Assembly: GCA_023663635.1 (NCBI GenBank)
Contig: JAMPHD010000001.1
Location: forward strand, 136,795-200,794
Length of the DNA: 64,000 bases
Reading direction: 5' to 3'
Origin: Acetatifactor muris
GTDB taxonomy: Bacteria; Bacillota; Clostridia; Lachnospirales; Lachnospiraceae
A program made the position numbers and the translations under genes. Within the stretch, counting starts at the first letter, position 1. Each line of letters begins with the position of its first letter. The notes under the pieces are model-generated. The model did no database searches, was not told where the DNA came from, and saw nothing but the letters and a program-made list of their open reading frames with translations. Below are positions 16,327 to 24,735 of this stretch, piece by piece.

Positions 16327-17280
16327 ATGGCGGCGGAATCGGAATATAAGATACCGGGCGGCAGCCTGTACTATGAGAAGACGGACGAAGGGGACGGCAC
16401 ACGGGCGGTCTGCGTCACCCGTATGCAGGGGACGCCGGGAGAGTTGGAGATTCCCGAAAGGATTGAGGATCTGCCGGTGCGGGCCATCGGAAGGAAAGCC
16501 TTTTTGAGCAAAAAGAGCTTGCGCAAAGTGATCGTACCCGCGGGAGTGCGGGAGGTAGGGGACTGGGCCTTTGCCTACTGTGACAGTCTGCGCACGGTGA
16601 TCTTTCGGGGAGCGGAGCAGGACGCGGATATGGAACGGCAGAGGCAGACGGAGCGGTCCGGATCGGATCTTCGGTTCGGCCGGGCCGTGTTCCTGGAGTG
16701 CGCCCGATTGCGGTTTGTGTATGTGGATGAGAATGAGACCACGGCGGCTCTGTTGGCGGCCGCCGTCACCGTGGCCGGCGCCCCGTATCTTCTGGATGCT
16801 GTCGAGGCGGGCGGCAGGGAATGGTTGGACAAATGGGATGCCCGCATGATGGCGGTGCTGCGCGGCGCGGACAACGAGGGGTATTCCAAGCAGGTGCTGT
16901 GCGGCGAGGAGGATTACGGCAGCACGGATCTTATCGCCTACGAGAGCGGACAGCGCAGGATCAAGGTGCGTCTGCTGCTCTTGAGACTCCTGTATCCCGC
17001 AGGGCTCTCCGAGGATCACAGGCAGGAGATGGAGACTTATCTGCGGGCGCATACCAAGGGCTGTGCCGGGGAAGAGACATGGCGGGTGGTGTTGGAGGAA
17101 TATGGGGAGGACAGCGCCGTGTACCGCCTCTTTGTGGAACTGGGCTGTGTCACCGGGGATAATCTGGAGGCGATCCTGTCGGATATCGGCGGGGAGTACC
17201 CTGAGATGAAGGCCTATCTGATGCGCTGCGGAGAGGAGCGCGCAGGGGGCGGAGATTTTTTTGAGAGTCTGAGTTTGTAG
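16327..17280 (+). CDS. Leucine-rich-repeat (BspA type) protein in the VWA/MoxR operon
   Basis: A protein of about 317 residues. Residues about 40-100 contain BspA/LRR_5-type repeats (LEIPERIEDLPVRAIGRKAF, then KVIVPAGVREVGDWAFAYC). The C-terminal two thirds are helical, unrecognised and without signal peptide or membrane helix, so the protein is probably cytoplasmic. Two starts are possible: GTG 16318 (3 bp after GGAGG) and ATG 16327 (12 bp after it); neither spacing is ideal. It follows the MoxR gene by about 40 bp, and its position suggests a recognition or scaffold role with the VWA/MoxR pair. That is an inference. Confidence 0.7.
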   Translation: MAAESEYKIPGGSLYYEKTDEGDGTRAVCVTRMQGTPGELEIPERIEDLPVRAIGRKAFLSKKSLRKVIVPAGVREVGDWAFAYCDSLRTVIFRGAEQDADMERQRQTERSGSDLRFGRAVFLECARLRFVYVDENETTAALLAAAVTVAGAPYLLDAVEAGGREWLDKWDARMMAVLRGADNEGYSKQVLCGEEDYGSTDLIAYESGQRRIKVRLLLLRLLYPAGLSEDHRQEMETYLRAHTKGCAGEETWRVVLEEYGEDSAVYRLFVELGCVTGDNLEAILSDIGGEYPEMKAYLMRCGEERAGGGDFFESLSL

Positions 17281-17376
17281 AAAACGCAGGAGAGTTTCCG
17301 GATGCCCGCGCGAGGGCGGGATTTCTTAATTGTTTTTGAATATTCACCCGAAAAAGATGACGAACGAAGTCAGTTG

Positions 17377-17385
17377 TGGTATGCT
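17377..17385 (+). promoter_or_regulatory. Extended -10 element before the UDPGP-family gene
   Basis: TGGTATGCT, preceded by TTG, matches the extended -10 form seen elsewhere in the window and lies 57 bp before the start codon. No convincing -35 box is present. Confidence 0.4.
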
Positions 17386-17441
17386 TGAACAAATATGAAT
17401 GAGGGCGGTCCGAACCGGAACGCGTGAAAGTGAGGAAGAAG

Positions 17442-18674
17442 ATGAGCCGGACATTGGAGCAGGCGCGGGAGAAATTGGCCAAATACGGGCAGGAGCATGT
17501 GTTGAAATACTATGATGAGCTGTCGGAGGCTGAGAGACAATCTCTGTTGGAGCAGATCGACCGGACGGATATGAGTATCCTGCAGGCCTGCGGGCACAGG
17601 GAGGAGCTTGCGAAGAAGGGTGAGATCACGCCTCTGGCCGCCATGCGGTTGGATGAGATCGCGGAGAACAGAGAGTCCTTCACCCGGGCGGGATTGGAGG
17701 CGATCCGTGACGGCAAGGTGGGCGCGGTTCTTCTCGCGGGTGGCATGGGCACAAGGCTTGGCAGCGACGATCCCAAGGGCATGTACAATGTGGGGATCAC
17801 GAGGGAGCTGTATATTTTTGAATGTCTGATCAACAATCTTATGGACACGGTGCGTCAGGCGGGCGCGCGGATCCACCTGTTTGTCATGACAAGCGACAAG
17901 AACCATGATGCCACGGTGGGATTTTTGAGAGAGAAAAATTATTTCGGATACGACCCGGAGTATGTGCATTTCTTCAAACAGGAGATGGCAGCGGCCACGG
18001 ATTACAACGGCAAGATCTATCTGGAGGAAAAAGGGAAACTCTCCACCTCGCCCAACGGAAACGGCGGATGGTTTATCTCCCTGTCCCGAAGCGGGCTGTT
18101 GGATATGGTGCACCGGGAGGGAATCGAGTGGCTGAATGTATTCGCCGTGGACAATGTGCTGCAGCGCATCGCGGATCCCTGCTTTGTGGGCGCGACCATC
18201 CTGAAACAGTGCGCGGTGGGAGCCAAGGTGGTGCGCAAGAATGCCCCGGACGAGAAGGTGGGCGTGATGTGTCTGGAGGATGGAAAGCCCTCGATCGTGG
18301 AATACTATGAGCTGACGGACGAGATGATGAACGCCAGGGATGAAAACGGCAACTACGCGTATTATTTCGGCGTGATCCTAAATTATCTGTTCAGGGTGGC
18401 AGATCTGGAGAAAATGATGGCCTCCAAAATGCAGCTGCATATCGTGGAGAAGAAGATCCCTTATCTGGATGAGGAGGGCAACCGGGTCGATCCCGAGACA
18501 CCCAACGGATACAAATACGAGAGTCTGGTGCTCGACATGATCCATGAGTTGGAGTCCTGTCTGCCCTTTGAGGTGGAGCGGGAGAGGGAGTTTGCGCCCA
18601 TCAAGAATGCCACGGGCATAGATTCGGTGGAGAGCGCGAGAAGACTCTTGGAGCAAAACGGCGTTGTGCTGTAA
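17442..18674 (+). CDS. UDPGP-family uridylyltransferase (UDP-N-acetylglucosamine/hexosamine pyrophosphorylase-like)
   Basis: A 410-residue member of the UDPGP family that includes eukaryotic UAP1. The nucleotide-binding signature LAGGMGTRLGSDDPKG lies at about residue 98, followed by FKQEMAAATDYNGK, SPNGNGGWF and a C-terminal ESLVLDMIHEL segment. Such enzymes make UDP-sugars from UTP and a sugar 1-phosphate. Overall similarity favours UDP-GlcNAc or UDP-GalNAc, but glucose 1-phosphate cannot be excluded. Start 17442 follows GAGGA at good spacing. galE lies 126 bp downstream, so both probably feed cell-surface polysaccharide precursors. Confidence 0.82.
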   Translation: MSRTLEQAREKLAKYGQEHVLKYYDELSEAERQSLLEQIDRTDMSILQACGHREELAKKGEITPLAAMRLDEIAENRESFTRAGLEAIRDGKVGAVLLAGGMGTRLGSDDPKGMYNVGITRELYIFECLINNLMDTVRQAGARIHLFVMTSDKNHDATVGFLREKNYFGYDPEYVHFFKQEMAAATDYNGKIYLEEKGKLSTSPNGNGGWFISLSRSGLLDMVHREGIEWLNVFAVDNVLQRIADPCFVGATILKQCAVGAKVVRKNAPDEKVGVMCLEDGKPSIVEYYELTDEMMNARDENGNYAYYFGVILNYLFRVADLEKMMASKMQLHIVEKKIPYLDEEGNRVDPETPNGYKYESLVLDMIHELESCLPFEVEREREFAPIKNATGIDSVESARRLLEQNGVVL

Positions 18675-18800
18675 ACGGTGTCGGACCGTAAAAGTATCAA
18701 ACTGTAAGAAGGATATTGGATCTTAGTATAGAGTGGGTTTCGGGCCGATGGGCTTGGGCGAAGGTTCCGGGCTGAAGGGTTCGGACGGAGAGGAGCGGAT

Positions 18801-19817
18801 ATGAGAATATTGGTGACTGGCGGAGCGGGTTTTATCGGGAGCCACACGGTGGTGGAACTGCAGGAGGCGGGCCATGACGCGGTGGTAGTGGATAATCTGT
18901 GCAATGCCTCTGAGAAATCTCTGGAGAGGGTGGAGGCCATCACGGGCAGGAAGGTGCCTTTTTATAAGGCGGATATTTTGGACAGAGAGGCTCTGGAGAA
19001 AATTTTTGACGCGGAGAAGATCGACGCAGTGATCCATTTCGCGGGATTGAAGGCCGTGGGAGAATCCGTGCGGAAACCTTGGGAGTATTATGAGAACAAT
19101 ATCGCGGGGACGCTCACGCTTGTGGATGTGATGAGAAAGCATGGCGTGAAGAATATCATTTTCTCCTCCAGCGCCACCGTCTACGGCAATCCGGCTTTCA
19201 TTCCCATCACGGAGGATTGTCCCAAGGGGCAATGTACGAATCCCTATGGGTGGACCAAGTCCATGTTGGAGCAGATCCTGTCCGACATTCAGAAAGCGGA
19301 CGCGGAGTGGAATGTGATCCTATTGAGATATTTCAATCCCATCGGCGCCCATCCGAGCGGCACCATGGGGGAGAATCCCAACGGCATCCCCAACAATCTG
19401 ATGCCTTATATCACGCAGGTGGCCGTGGGCAAGCTGAAGGAGCTGGGCGTGTTTGGCAACGATTACGACACGCCGGACGGCACCGGCGTGCGGGATTATA
19501 TCCATGTGGTGGATCTGGCGAGGGGTCATGTGAAAGCTCTGAAGAAGATCGAGGAGAAAGCGGGACTGAAGATCTACAATCTGGGCACGGGAACGGGTTA
19601 CAGCGTGTTGGATATCGTGAAGAATTTTGAGGAGGCCACGGGGGTAAAGATTCCCTACTCCATCAAGCCCAGGCGAGCGGGCGACATCGCCACCTGCTAC
19701 GCGGACTCGAGTCTTGCCAAAGAGGAACTGGGGTGGACTGCGGAGTACGGTATCAGGGAGATGTGCGCGGACTCCTGGAGATGGCAGAAGAACAATCCCA
19801 ACGGATACGACGATTGA
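18801..19817 (+). CDS. galE: UDP-glucose 4-epimerase
   Basis: A 338-residue short-chain dehydrogenase/reductase family enzyme that interconverts UDP-glucose and UDP-galactose using bound NAD. The N-terminal Rossmann motif is [10 protein letters not shown]. The catalytic segment includes SSSATVYG and YGWTKS (the Y-x3-K pair), and NPIGAHPSG follows as in GalE. Length matches the family. The start at 18801 follows GAGAGGAG. The product supplies UDP-galactose, the substrate of the UDP-galactopyranose mutase encoded at 31466. Confidence 0.95.
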   Translation: MRILVTGGAGFIGSHTVVELQEAGHDAVVVDNLCNASEKSLERVEAITGRKVPFYKADILDREALEKIFDAEKIDAVIHFAGLKAVGESVRKPWEYYENNIAGTLTLVDVMRKHGVKNIIFSSSATVYGNPAFIPITEDCPKGQCTNPYGWTKSMLEQILSDIQKADAEWNVILLRYFNPIGAHPSGTMGENPNGIPNNLMPYITQVAVGKLKELGVFGNDYDTPDGTGVRDYIHVVDLARGHVKALKKIEEKAGLKIYNLGTGTGYSVLDIVKNFEEATGVKIPYSIKPRRAGDIATCYADSSLAKEELGWTAEYGIREMCADSWRWQKNNPNGYDD

Positions 19818-19831
19818 CCGGTCCGTCCGGA

Positions 19832-20482
19832 TCACGCCACATACAGATACATGAAGATAAAGTGGCAGATGCTGCCTCCCATGACAAAGAGATGAAATAC
19901 TTCATGGGAACCGAAATCCTTGTGTCTGGCGTTGAAGATCGGGAGTTTCAGCGCGTAGATCACGCCGCCTATGGTGTAGATGATGCCGCCCGCAAGGAGC
20001 CACAGGAAAGCGGCGGTGGGCAGGGTATTCCAAAGTCTGCCGAACACGAGCACACATACCCAACCCATGGCGATGTAGATCATGGACGAGAACCACTTGG
20101 GACAGGTGACCCAGAAGGCTTTGATCAACATGCCGACCAGGGCGATGCCCCAGACCAACATCAACATTTGATAGCCGATCCGTCCGCCCAATACGATGAG
20201 ACAGACGGGCGTATAGGAACCTGCGATCAGTACAAATATCATCATGTGATCGATCTTTTTGAAGACGCGCAGGTTCCTGCCCGTGACGTTCACGCTGTGA
20301 TAGGTGGCGCTGGCGCCGTAGAGCAGGATCATGCTGCCGATAAAGATCACCATGGCGGCAAAATGTTGCCCCCCTGCGGAAAGTCCTGATTTGACCAACA
20401 GCGGCACAGCGGCAAACACTGCCAGCATCATGGCGATAAAGTGAGTGATGGCGCTGCCCGGCTCTCTGATTGTGATCTGCAT
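19832..20482 (-). CDS. Hemolysin III/PAQR-family membrane protein
   Basis: A 216-residue protein with seven predicted transmembrane segments. Conserved family features are an early EPGSAITHFIA segment, SATYHSV in helix 2-3 with the metal-site histidine, KKIDHMMIFVLIAGSYTPV, and a final GSHEVFHLFVMGGSICHF carrying two further histidines. These residues bind zinc in PAQR relatives. The hemolysin name is historical, and function in gut Firmicutes is unknown. The gene is convergent with galE with a 14-bp gap. Upstream AGGAGGA supports the start. Confidence 0.9.
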   Translation of the reverse strand: MQITIREPGSAITHFIAMMLAVFAAVPLLVKSGLSAGGQHFAAMVIFIGSMILLYGASATYHSVNVTGRNLRVFKKIDHMMIFVLIAGSYTPVCLIVLGGRIGYQMLMLVWGIALVGMLIKAFWVTCPKWFSSMIYIAMGWVCVLVFGRLWNTLPTAAFLWLLAGGIIYTIGGVIYALKLPIFNARHKDFGSHEVFHLFVMGGSICHFIFMYLYVA

Positions 20483-20619
20483 ACAAATCCTCCTTCTCTC
20501 TCAAGCATATTTCTGTATATGCTGTCGCGACTGTTATGTTCCGCAAGGATCCAACCGATTTCATTGGTTTTATGCCCGCGGGAACAAAACCACATGAAAT
20601 ATTATGCCAAAACATAACA

Positions 20620-20659
20620 AGTAGTATTCAAAACTACATCCTACGTCTTGAATACTACT
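20620..20659. repeat. 12-bp perfect inverted repeat
   Basis: AGTAGTATTCAA (20620-20631) and TTGAATACTACT (20648-20659) form a perfect stem with a 16-nt loop, 31 bp beyond the stop codon of the hemerythrin-receiver gene. It may terminate that minus-strand transcript, although only weak T-rich sequence follows. Confidence 0.6.
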
Positions 20660-20689
20660 ATCATTTGGAAAATTTGTCAACAGAAAAAT

Positions 20690-22045
20690 TCAGTGTGTAC
20701 TTTTTTTCTCAAAAAACGCGTCGATATTTTTTCTGATCTCAGCCGCGTCCAAATGCTTTAACAGATATCCGGCAGGCTTTAGGGACATAACCTTTTTGAC
20801 GCTCTCCGGGTCGCTGCGCCCCGTCAGGAAAATGACGGGAATGTCCGCGAATTCGTGATCCGAACGGAGCATTTCCAACATCTGTCTTCCGTCGCACACG
20901 GGCATCTCGTAGTCGAGCAGGATCAGGTCCGGCTTGTTTAAAGTGATGCTCCGGATCGCGTCCAGACTGGAGGAGGCCGGCGTGACCGCATAGTTATCGT
21001 CCAACAGTTCGCATATCTGTTTCCGTATCACCATGGAGTCGTCTACCAACAGGATCTTGGGCTTGGTGTGTTCGCTCTCCTGATTGTGCAGATATTCTAT
21101 TACCGCAGTCATGGCGTTTTCGGAATTCAAAAGGCCCGGCACGGTATCCGCCTCCAACAGATGGGGCGCGATCATACAGTAGGAATAATATCCTGCATCC
21201 GTGCTGAACAACAGACTGATATGGGGAGGATTTTTCTCATAAATCTTGTGGAACTGCTCATAGGACAGAAGGTTTTCGGCCTGCAGTTCGTATTCGTCGT
21301 TGGTCGGGAACTGTTTCATCACGCGCTCCGCAAATTTTCCGGCGATATATCTCGACGCGTGGATGATGGAATTGTCCAATCTGTTGGTCCTGATGCCCAG
21401 GATCGTTCCGGTGGTGTTGAGCAGCAGCTTTTCCTCAAAGATCATGATGACCTCCTGCTGCCTCTTGGTGTTGGGAGTTCCGTAGACCAGGCGGTAATAT
21501 ACACCGTTTCCGAATTTGTCTCCATTGTAAGAGTCGCTAATCAGATGCGCGTCCAGATGAAACATATCATAGATGAGCCGGACGATCATCGTCTCCGTGG
21601 ACGTCAGGAAATCATCGGACAAGAGCTCTGTGGACAGTTTGGTCTGTTTGCCCGTGATGGCAAGGTCTTCCGTCAGGGTGTGTCCGACCAGCCAGCCGGC
21701 ACAGACGCCCAGATAATGGTCGATCGCGTCCGGGGAATAACCCGTTCGCTCCAGCTCCCTCTCAAGGGCGGGCAGTGTCTTTTCACTGAATCCTCTGTGC
21801 AGCCGTTTGTGCTGTTCGATCCATTTGTAATTAATGGAAGCCATATACTCTTCTTCAAACGCGAAGTGCTTTAGGGTGTGCTCCTTGAAAAATTTAATGC
21901 TCTCCTGACACGCCCACTTGCTGACCGTCTTGTCTTCCTTGAAGGCAAAAAGCTTGTTGATGATCTTAAAAAGTCTTTGGTGTTCCCTGTCAAGAGTCTC
22001 TACTCCGGTATTGTAGCTTTCCCGCCATATAAATTGAGCATCCAT
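20690..22045 (-). CDS. Bacteriohemerythrin fused to a C-terminal response-regulator receiver domain
   Basis: A 451-residue multidomain protein. Residues 1-130 are a hemerythrin with the full di-iron ligand set at family spacing: His22, His60, Glu64, His79, His83, His122 and Asp127. Residues about 330-450 are a CheY-like receiver (KILLVDDSMVIRKQ, then the phospho-acceptor in LILLDYEMPVCDG and FLTGRSD). The middle region (about 165-320) is unassigned; its alpha/beta pattern loosely resembles CheX-type phosphatase domains. The protein probably senses oxygen through the di-iron site and links this to phosphorelay or chemotaxis signalling. No membrane segment is present. The gene is monocistronic, with GAGAAAGG before the start. 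Confidence 0.88.
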   Translation of the reverse strand: MDAQFIWRESYNTGVETLDREHQRLFKIINKLFAFKEDKTVSKWACQESIKFFKEHTLKHFAFEEEYMASINYKWIEQHKRLHRGFSEKTLPALERELERTGYSPDAIDHYLGVCAGWLVGHTLTEDLAITGKQTKLSTELLSDDFLTSTETMIVRLIYDMFHLDAHLISDSYNGDKFGNGVYYRLVYGTPNTKRQQEVIMIFEEKLLLNTTGTILGIRTNRLDNSIIHASRYIAGKFAERVMKQFPTNDEYELQAENLLSYEQFHKIYEKNPPHISLLFSTDAGYYSYCMIAPHLLEADTVPGLLNSENAMTAVIEYLHNQESEHTKPKILLVDDSMVIRKQICELLDDNYAVTPASSSLDAIRSITLNKPDLILLDYEMPVCDGRQMLEMLRSDHEFADIPVIFLTGRSDPESVKKVMSLKPAGYLLKHLDAAEIRKNIDAFFEKKSTH

Positions 22046-22166
22046 TTAAGTTTTCCTTTCTCCGTATGGTTTAGAAACCCGGTTCGTGGTATTACACAAC
22101 TTAATTTTTGGGGTATTTTTCCATTTGCTTAGTTATAGTATACAATAAAATATGTCGAAAATGCAA

Positions 22167-22430
22167 TCAATCTTCTTCTATCACATGAAACTCCAGATAG
22201 TCAAAATCGATCTCTTCGATAAAATTGTCCGCCCGAAATCGAGTCTTGGCATGTCGCTTGAACTCCGCGATATTTTTGTCCAACCAGATGGGCGGTCCCA
22301 GATCAAAGCGCCGGCAGACTTCCTCCAGAGCGGCGAAAACCTTATGGGTGCGGGTGTCCGCGGTGTCATTCTCCACCACCGTATCCTTAAGCATATGATT
22401 GTCCTGAAATGTTTTGGCCCAGATGCGCAT
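22167..22430 (-). CDS. Conserved-looking small hypothetical protein
   Basis: An 87-residue soluble, charged protein (MRIWAKTFQDNHMLKDTVVE and onwards) ending in an acidic LEFHVIEED tail. ATG 22430 was chosen because AGGAGGT lies 6 bp upstream; the frame continues further upstream without another ribosome-binding site. The motif PPIWLDKNIAEFKRHAKTRF gives it a defined fold-like character, but I do not recognise the family. It is divergent from the alarmone synthetase gene across a 258-bp intergenic region. Confidence 0.7.
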   Translation of the reverse strand: MRIWAKTFQDNHMLKDTVVENDTADTRTHKVFAALEEVCRRFDLGPPIWLDKNIAEFKRHAKTRFRADNFIEEIDFDYLEFHVIEED

Positions 22431-22640
22431 GGCTGACCTCCTGTGGCGATGGGACACAAAATGTATCCGCTTGGTATCATCATAAAATGTTTGCCGCGGA
22501 AATTCAAGGAATTTGTCACGCATAAGTCGGAAATTCGGGCATATACATATAGAGTGGCAGTTTAAACCAGGCAAAACTACCAACAAATTTAAAAAAAGGA
22601 TTAAATTTTTGTGAATTATATACATTTTTATCCAAACCTA

Positions 22641-22649
22641 TGGTATAAT
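22641..22649 (+). promoter_or_regulatory. Extended -10 promoter of the alarmone synthetase gene
   Basis: TGGTATAAT lies 40 bp before the start codon; no clear -35 box is present. It is the clearest example of the extended -10 form repeated in this window. Confidence 0.5.
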
Positions 22650-22688
22650 GAATTTGTGACTGCTAATGGTATCAACAAAGGAGACATT

Positions 22689-23333
22689 ATGGACTTAAGA
22701 CAGGCAGACGGAGAGGGCATCGACAGCTGGCAGGAAGTGACTTTGGTCTACAACGCCGCCCTCAGACAGATAGAAACGAAAATGGAGATACTCAACGATG
22801 AATTTCAGCATGTGCATCAATACAATCCAATCGAGCACATCAAGGCCCGGATCAAGACTCCGGAGAGCATTGTGAAGAAACTCAAGCGTCATGGGTATGA
22901 ATCTACCATCGACAATATGGTAAAGTATGTCAATGATATTGCGGGAATCCGGATCATCTGTTCCTTTACTTCGGACATTTATCGGATTGCCGAGATGATC
23001 AGTGAGCAGCGGGATATCCGCGTCATCTGCGTGAAGGATTATATTACATATCCCAAGGCCAGCGGTTACAAGAGTTATCACATGATCGTCACGGTGCCGG
23101 TATATCTTTCGGATCGCATTGTGGACACCAAAGTGGAGATGCAGATACGCACGGTAGCCATGGATTTCTGGGCCAGTCTGGAGCACAAGATCCATTACAA
23201 ATTTGAGGGGGACGCTCCGGAGCATATCCGCAATGAATTGGTGGAGTGTGCCCGCATGGTGGCGGATCTGGACGCCAGAATGCTGTCTCTGAACGAGGAG
23301 ATCCTGACACTGACCAAGGCGGAGACGGGGTGA
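22689..23333 (+). CDS. Small alarmone synthetase (RelA/SpoT-type GTP pyrophosphokinase)
   Basis: A 214-residue stand-alone synthetase domain without hydrolase or ACT domains, in the YjbM/YwaC (RelQ-like) class. Recognisable elements are RIKTPESIVKKLKRHG, then DIAGIRIICSF, YPKASGYKSYHMIV (substrate-binding G-Y-x-S-Y-H) and VEMQIRTVAMDFWASLEHKIHYK. It transfers pyrophosphate from ATP to GTP or GDP, producing (p)ppGpp. ATG 22689 was chosen because AAAGGAG precedes it; the frame extends 26 codons upstream through the promoter. The gene is followed by the hairpin at 23388-23435. Confidence 0.92.
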   Translation: MDLRQADGEGIDSWQEVTLVYNAALRQIETKMEILNDEFQHVHQYNPIEHIKARIKTPESIVKKLKRHGYESTIDNMVKYVNDIAGIRIICSFTSDIYRIAEMISEQRDIRVICVKDYITYPKASGYKSYHMIVTVPVYLSDRIVDTKVEMQIRTVAMDFWASLEHKIHYKFEGDAPEHIRNELVECARMVADLDARMLSLNEEILTLTKAETG

Positions 23334-23387
23334 AGACATCAGCCCCGACGGGACAATGGCTCTCACAAAACAGAGGCTCTGACGGAA

Positions 23388-23435
23388 TAACGGGCAGTAC
23401 GCGCTGTGAGCTTACGCTCTGTGAACTGCCCGTTA
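23388..23435 (+). terminator. Hairpin terminator, dispersed AACGGGCAGT repeat copy 2
   Basis: TAACGGGCAGT (23388-23398) pairs perfectly with ACTGCCCGTTA (23425-23435) around a longer loop than copy 1. It lies 54 bp after the alarmone synthetase stop codon. Confidence 0.65.
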
Positions 23436-23639
23436 CTAATTTATGAATGAGGAGTGCCCGGACACCTCATCTCGGCGCCCGGGCTATTATGAAAAAATTA
23501 TCTGAAGATTTATCTGTATCTAAGACATAGTATACCGGTGAAATATGAACAAATTATGAACTTCGTGTAAATAGTTGGTTAAATGAATGCTGTGCCGCAG
23601 GACTTAATTGTCGCGGCATCGTCAGAAAACTAAAATCAG

Positions 23640-23668
23640 TTGTCAGCCCGACAAAAAGATGTTAAAAT
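23640..23668 (+). promoter_or_regulatory. Promoter of the tail-anchored coiled-coil gene
   Basis: TTGTCA (23640-23645), a 17-bp spacer and TAAAAT (23663-23668), each one mismatch from consensus, lie 90 bp before the start codon. Confidence 0.6.
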
Positions 23669-23757
23669 AAAGATACTGTTTCAGGTATTGTTTCAGATTT
23701 CAGATGCGGACAGGCACCATGCACAGACGCATGAACAACATGGTCGGAGGGAAATGT

Positions 23758-24672
23758 ATGGATACTTTTATGGACAAACTGGCACAAAAATTTACGGCGC
23801 AGGAGATGATCAAGGCAAACGCGATAGCCGAGACCGAGGAGATGAACCGTCTGAAGATTCAGGTGCAGGAGTACACGGAGTGCCTGAACCGTATGCAGCA
23901 GATCTGTGATGAGATGGAACAGACTGCGGAGGCGGCGAGGAATAAGGTGGAGCAGGCTCATTTCAGCACGGACGAGCTGAAGGAGCAGTTGTTGGCCATT
24001 CGTCTCGATATGCAGAACATGCAGACCGAACAGGAGGCTGAAGAGGACGGGGAAGAGCCGGCCGGATACAGTGCGGAGGCTCGTTTCGCGGAGCAGATAG
24101 ACGATCTGATCACCTCACAGACGTCTCAGTTGGAACATATCAAGAGTCTGCAGATGGATCAGATGGAGATGATGAGAGGTATGCAGCAGTCTCAACTGGA
24201 CAGCGTCCGGGAGCTGCAGCAGGAGCATCTGAACGATCTGTCGGGTATGCAGAGTACCCAAGTGGAGATGCTCAAGAATTCTCTGGAAGATCAGCTTGAC
24301 AGTATGCGCAGCATGGTGAAGGCACAGATTGCCGGCATCAAGGGCGGACAGGATGGTCAACTGGACGGTATGCGTCAGGTGTTGGACGAGCAGAAGGCCG
24401 CGATGGAAACCCGACTCGGTGAGATGAATACCAATCTGGAGACCCATCTCAATGATGCCAATGAATTCGTGCACAAGGAGTGCGTGAAGGTTTACCGCAA
24501 TGTCCAGGCAGTGGTGGGAGAGGAGAACTCCAAGCAGAGCGACAATCTGGACTATATGATGCGTCCCATAGCCGACAAGGTGAAGAAGGTGTTCAGCGTG
24601 GCGGCAGTGGCAGTGGCGCTCTCTGTGGTCAGCATCGTACTGCAGGTTTTGAATCTGCTGCACATTTTCTGA
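23758..24672 (+). CDS. Tail-anchored coiled-coil protein of unknown function
   Basis: A 304-residue, strongly acidic protein. Almost its whole length is heptad-rich, with Met/Gln/Leu-dense degenerate repeats in the middle (for example QLDSVRELQQEHLNDLSGMQ). A single C-terminal transmembrane helix (VAAVAVALSVVSIVLQVL) ends in only a few residues. It should therefore hang in the cytoplasm as a rod anchored at the membrane. ATG 23758 was chosen because CGGAGGG precedes it. No family is recognised, and no methyl-accepting or HAMP motif is evident. It appears monocistronic with its own promoter. Confidence 0.78.
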   Translation: MDTFMDKLAQKFTAQEMIKANAIAETEEMNRLKIQVQEYTECLNRMQQICDEMEQTAEAARNKVEQAHFSTDELKEQLLAIRLDMQNMQTEQEAEEDGEEPAGYSAEARFAEQIDDLITSQTSQLEHIKSLQMDQMEMMRGMQQSQLDSVRELQQEHLNDLSGMQSTQVEMLKNSLEDQLDSMRSMVKAQIAGIKGGQDGQLDGMRQVLDEQKAAMETRLGEMNTNLETHLNDANEFVHKECVKVYRNVQAVVGEENSKQSDNLDYMMRPIADKVKKVFSVAAVAVALSVVSIVLQVLNLLHIF

Positions 24673-24735
24673 GGCGGAGCCTGATGCCGTGACGCGGATC
24701 GGACCCGGCGCGGCGGCTTTGTGTGGAGGAGCGAG

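Larger units (their letters stand above)
23334..23757. other. Non-coding region with two hairpins and one promoter
   Basis: This 424-bp gap contains the AACGGGCAGT-type hairpin (23388-23435), a smaller TGCCGC/GCGGCA hairpin (23593-23598 with 23613-23618) and a promoter at 23640-23668. No coding sequence with a ribosome-binding site is seen. Confidence 0.6.

Noticed and set aside
18720..18790. G-rich degenerate repeats before galE
   Set aside because: The GGGCCGATGGGCTTGGG-type tracts are irregular and do not form a clean repeat or quadruplex motif with four equal G runs.
22167..22625. Longer version (152 codons) of the small minus-strand protein
   Set aside because: The first 65 codons cover the divergent promoter region and lack a Shine-Dalgarno; AGGAGGT supports the start at 22430.
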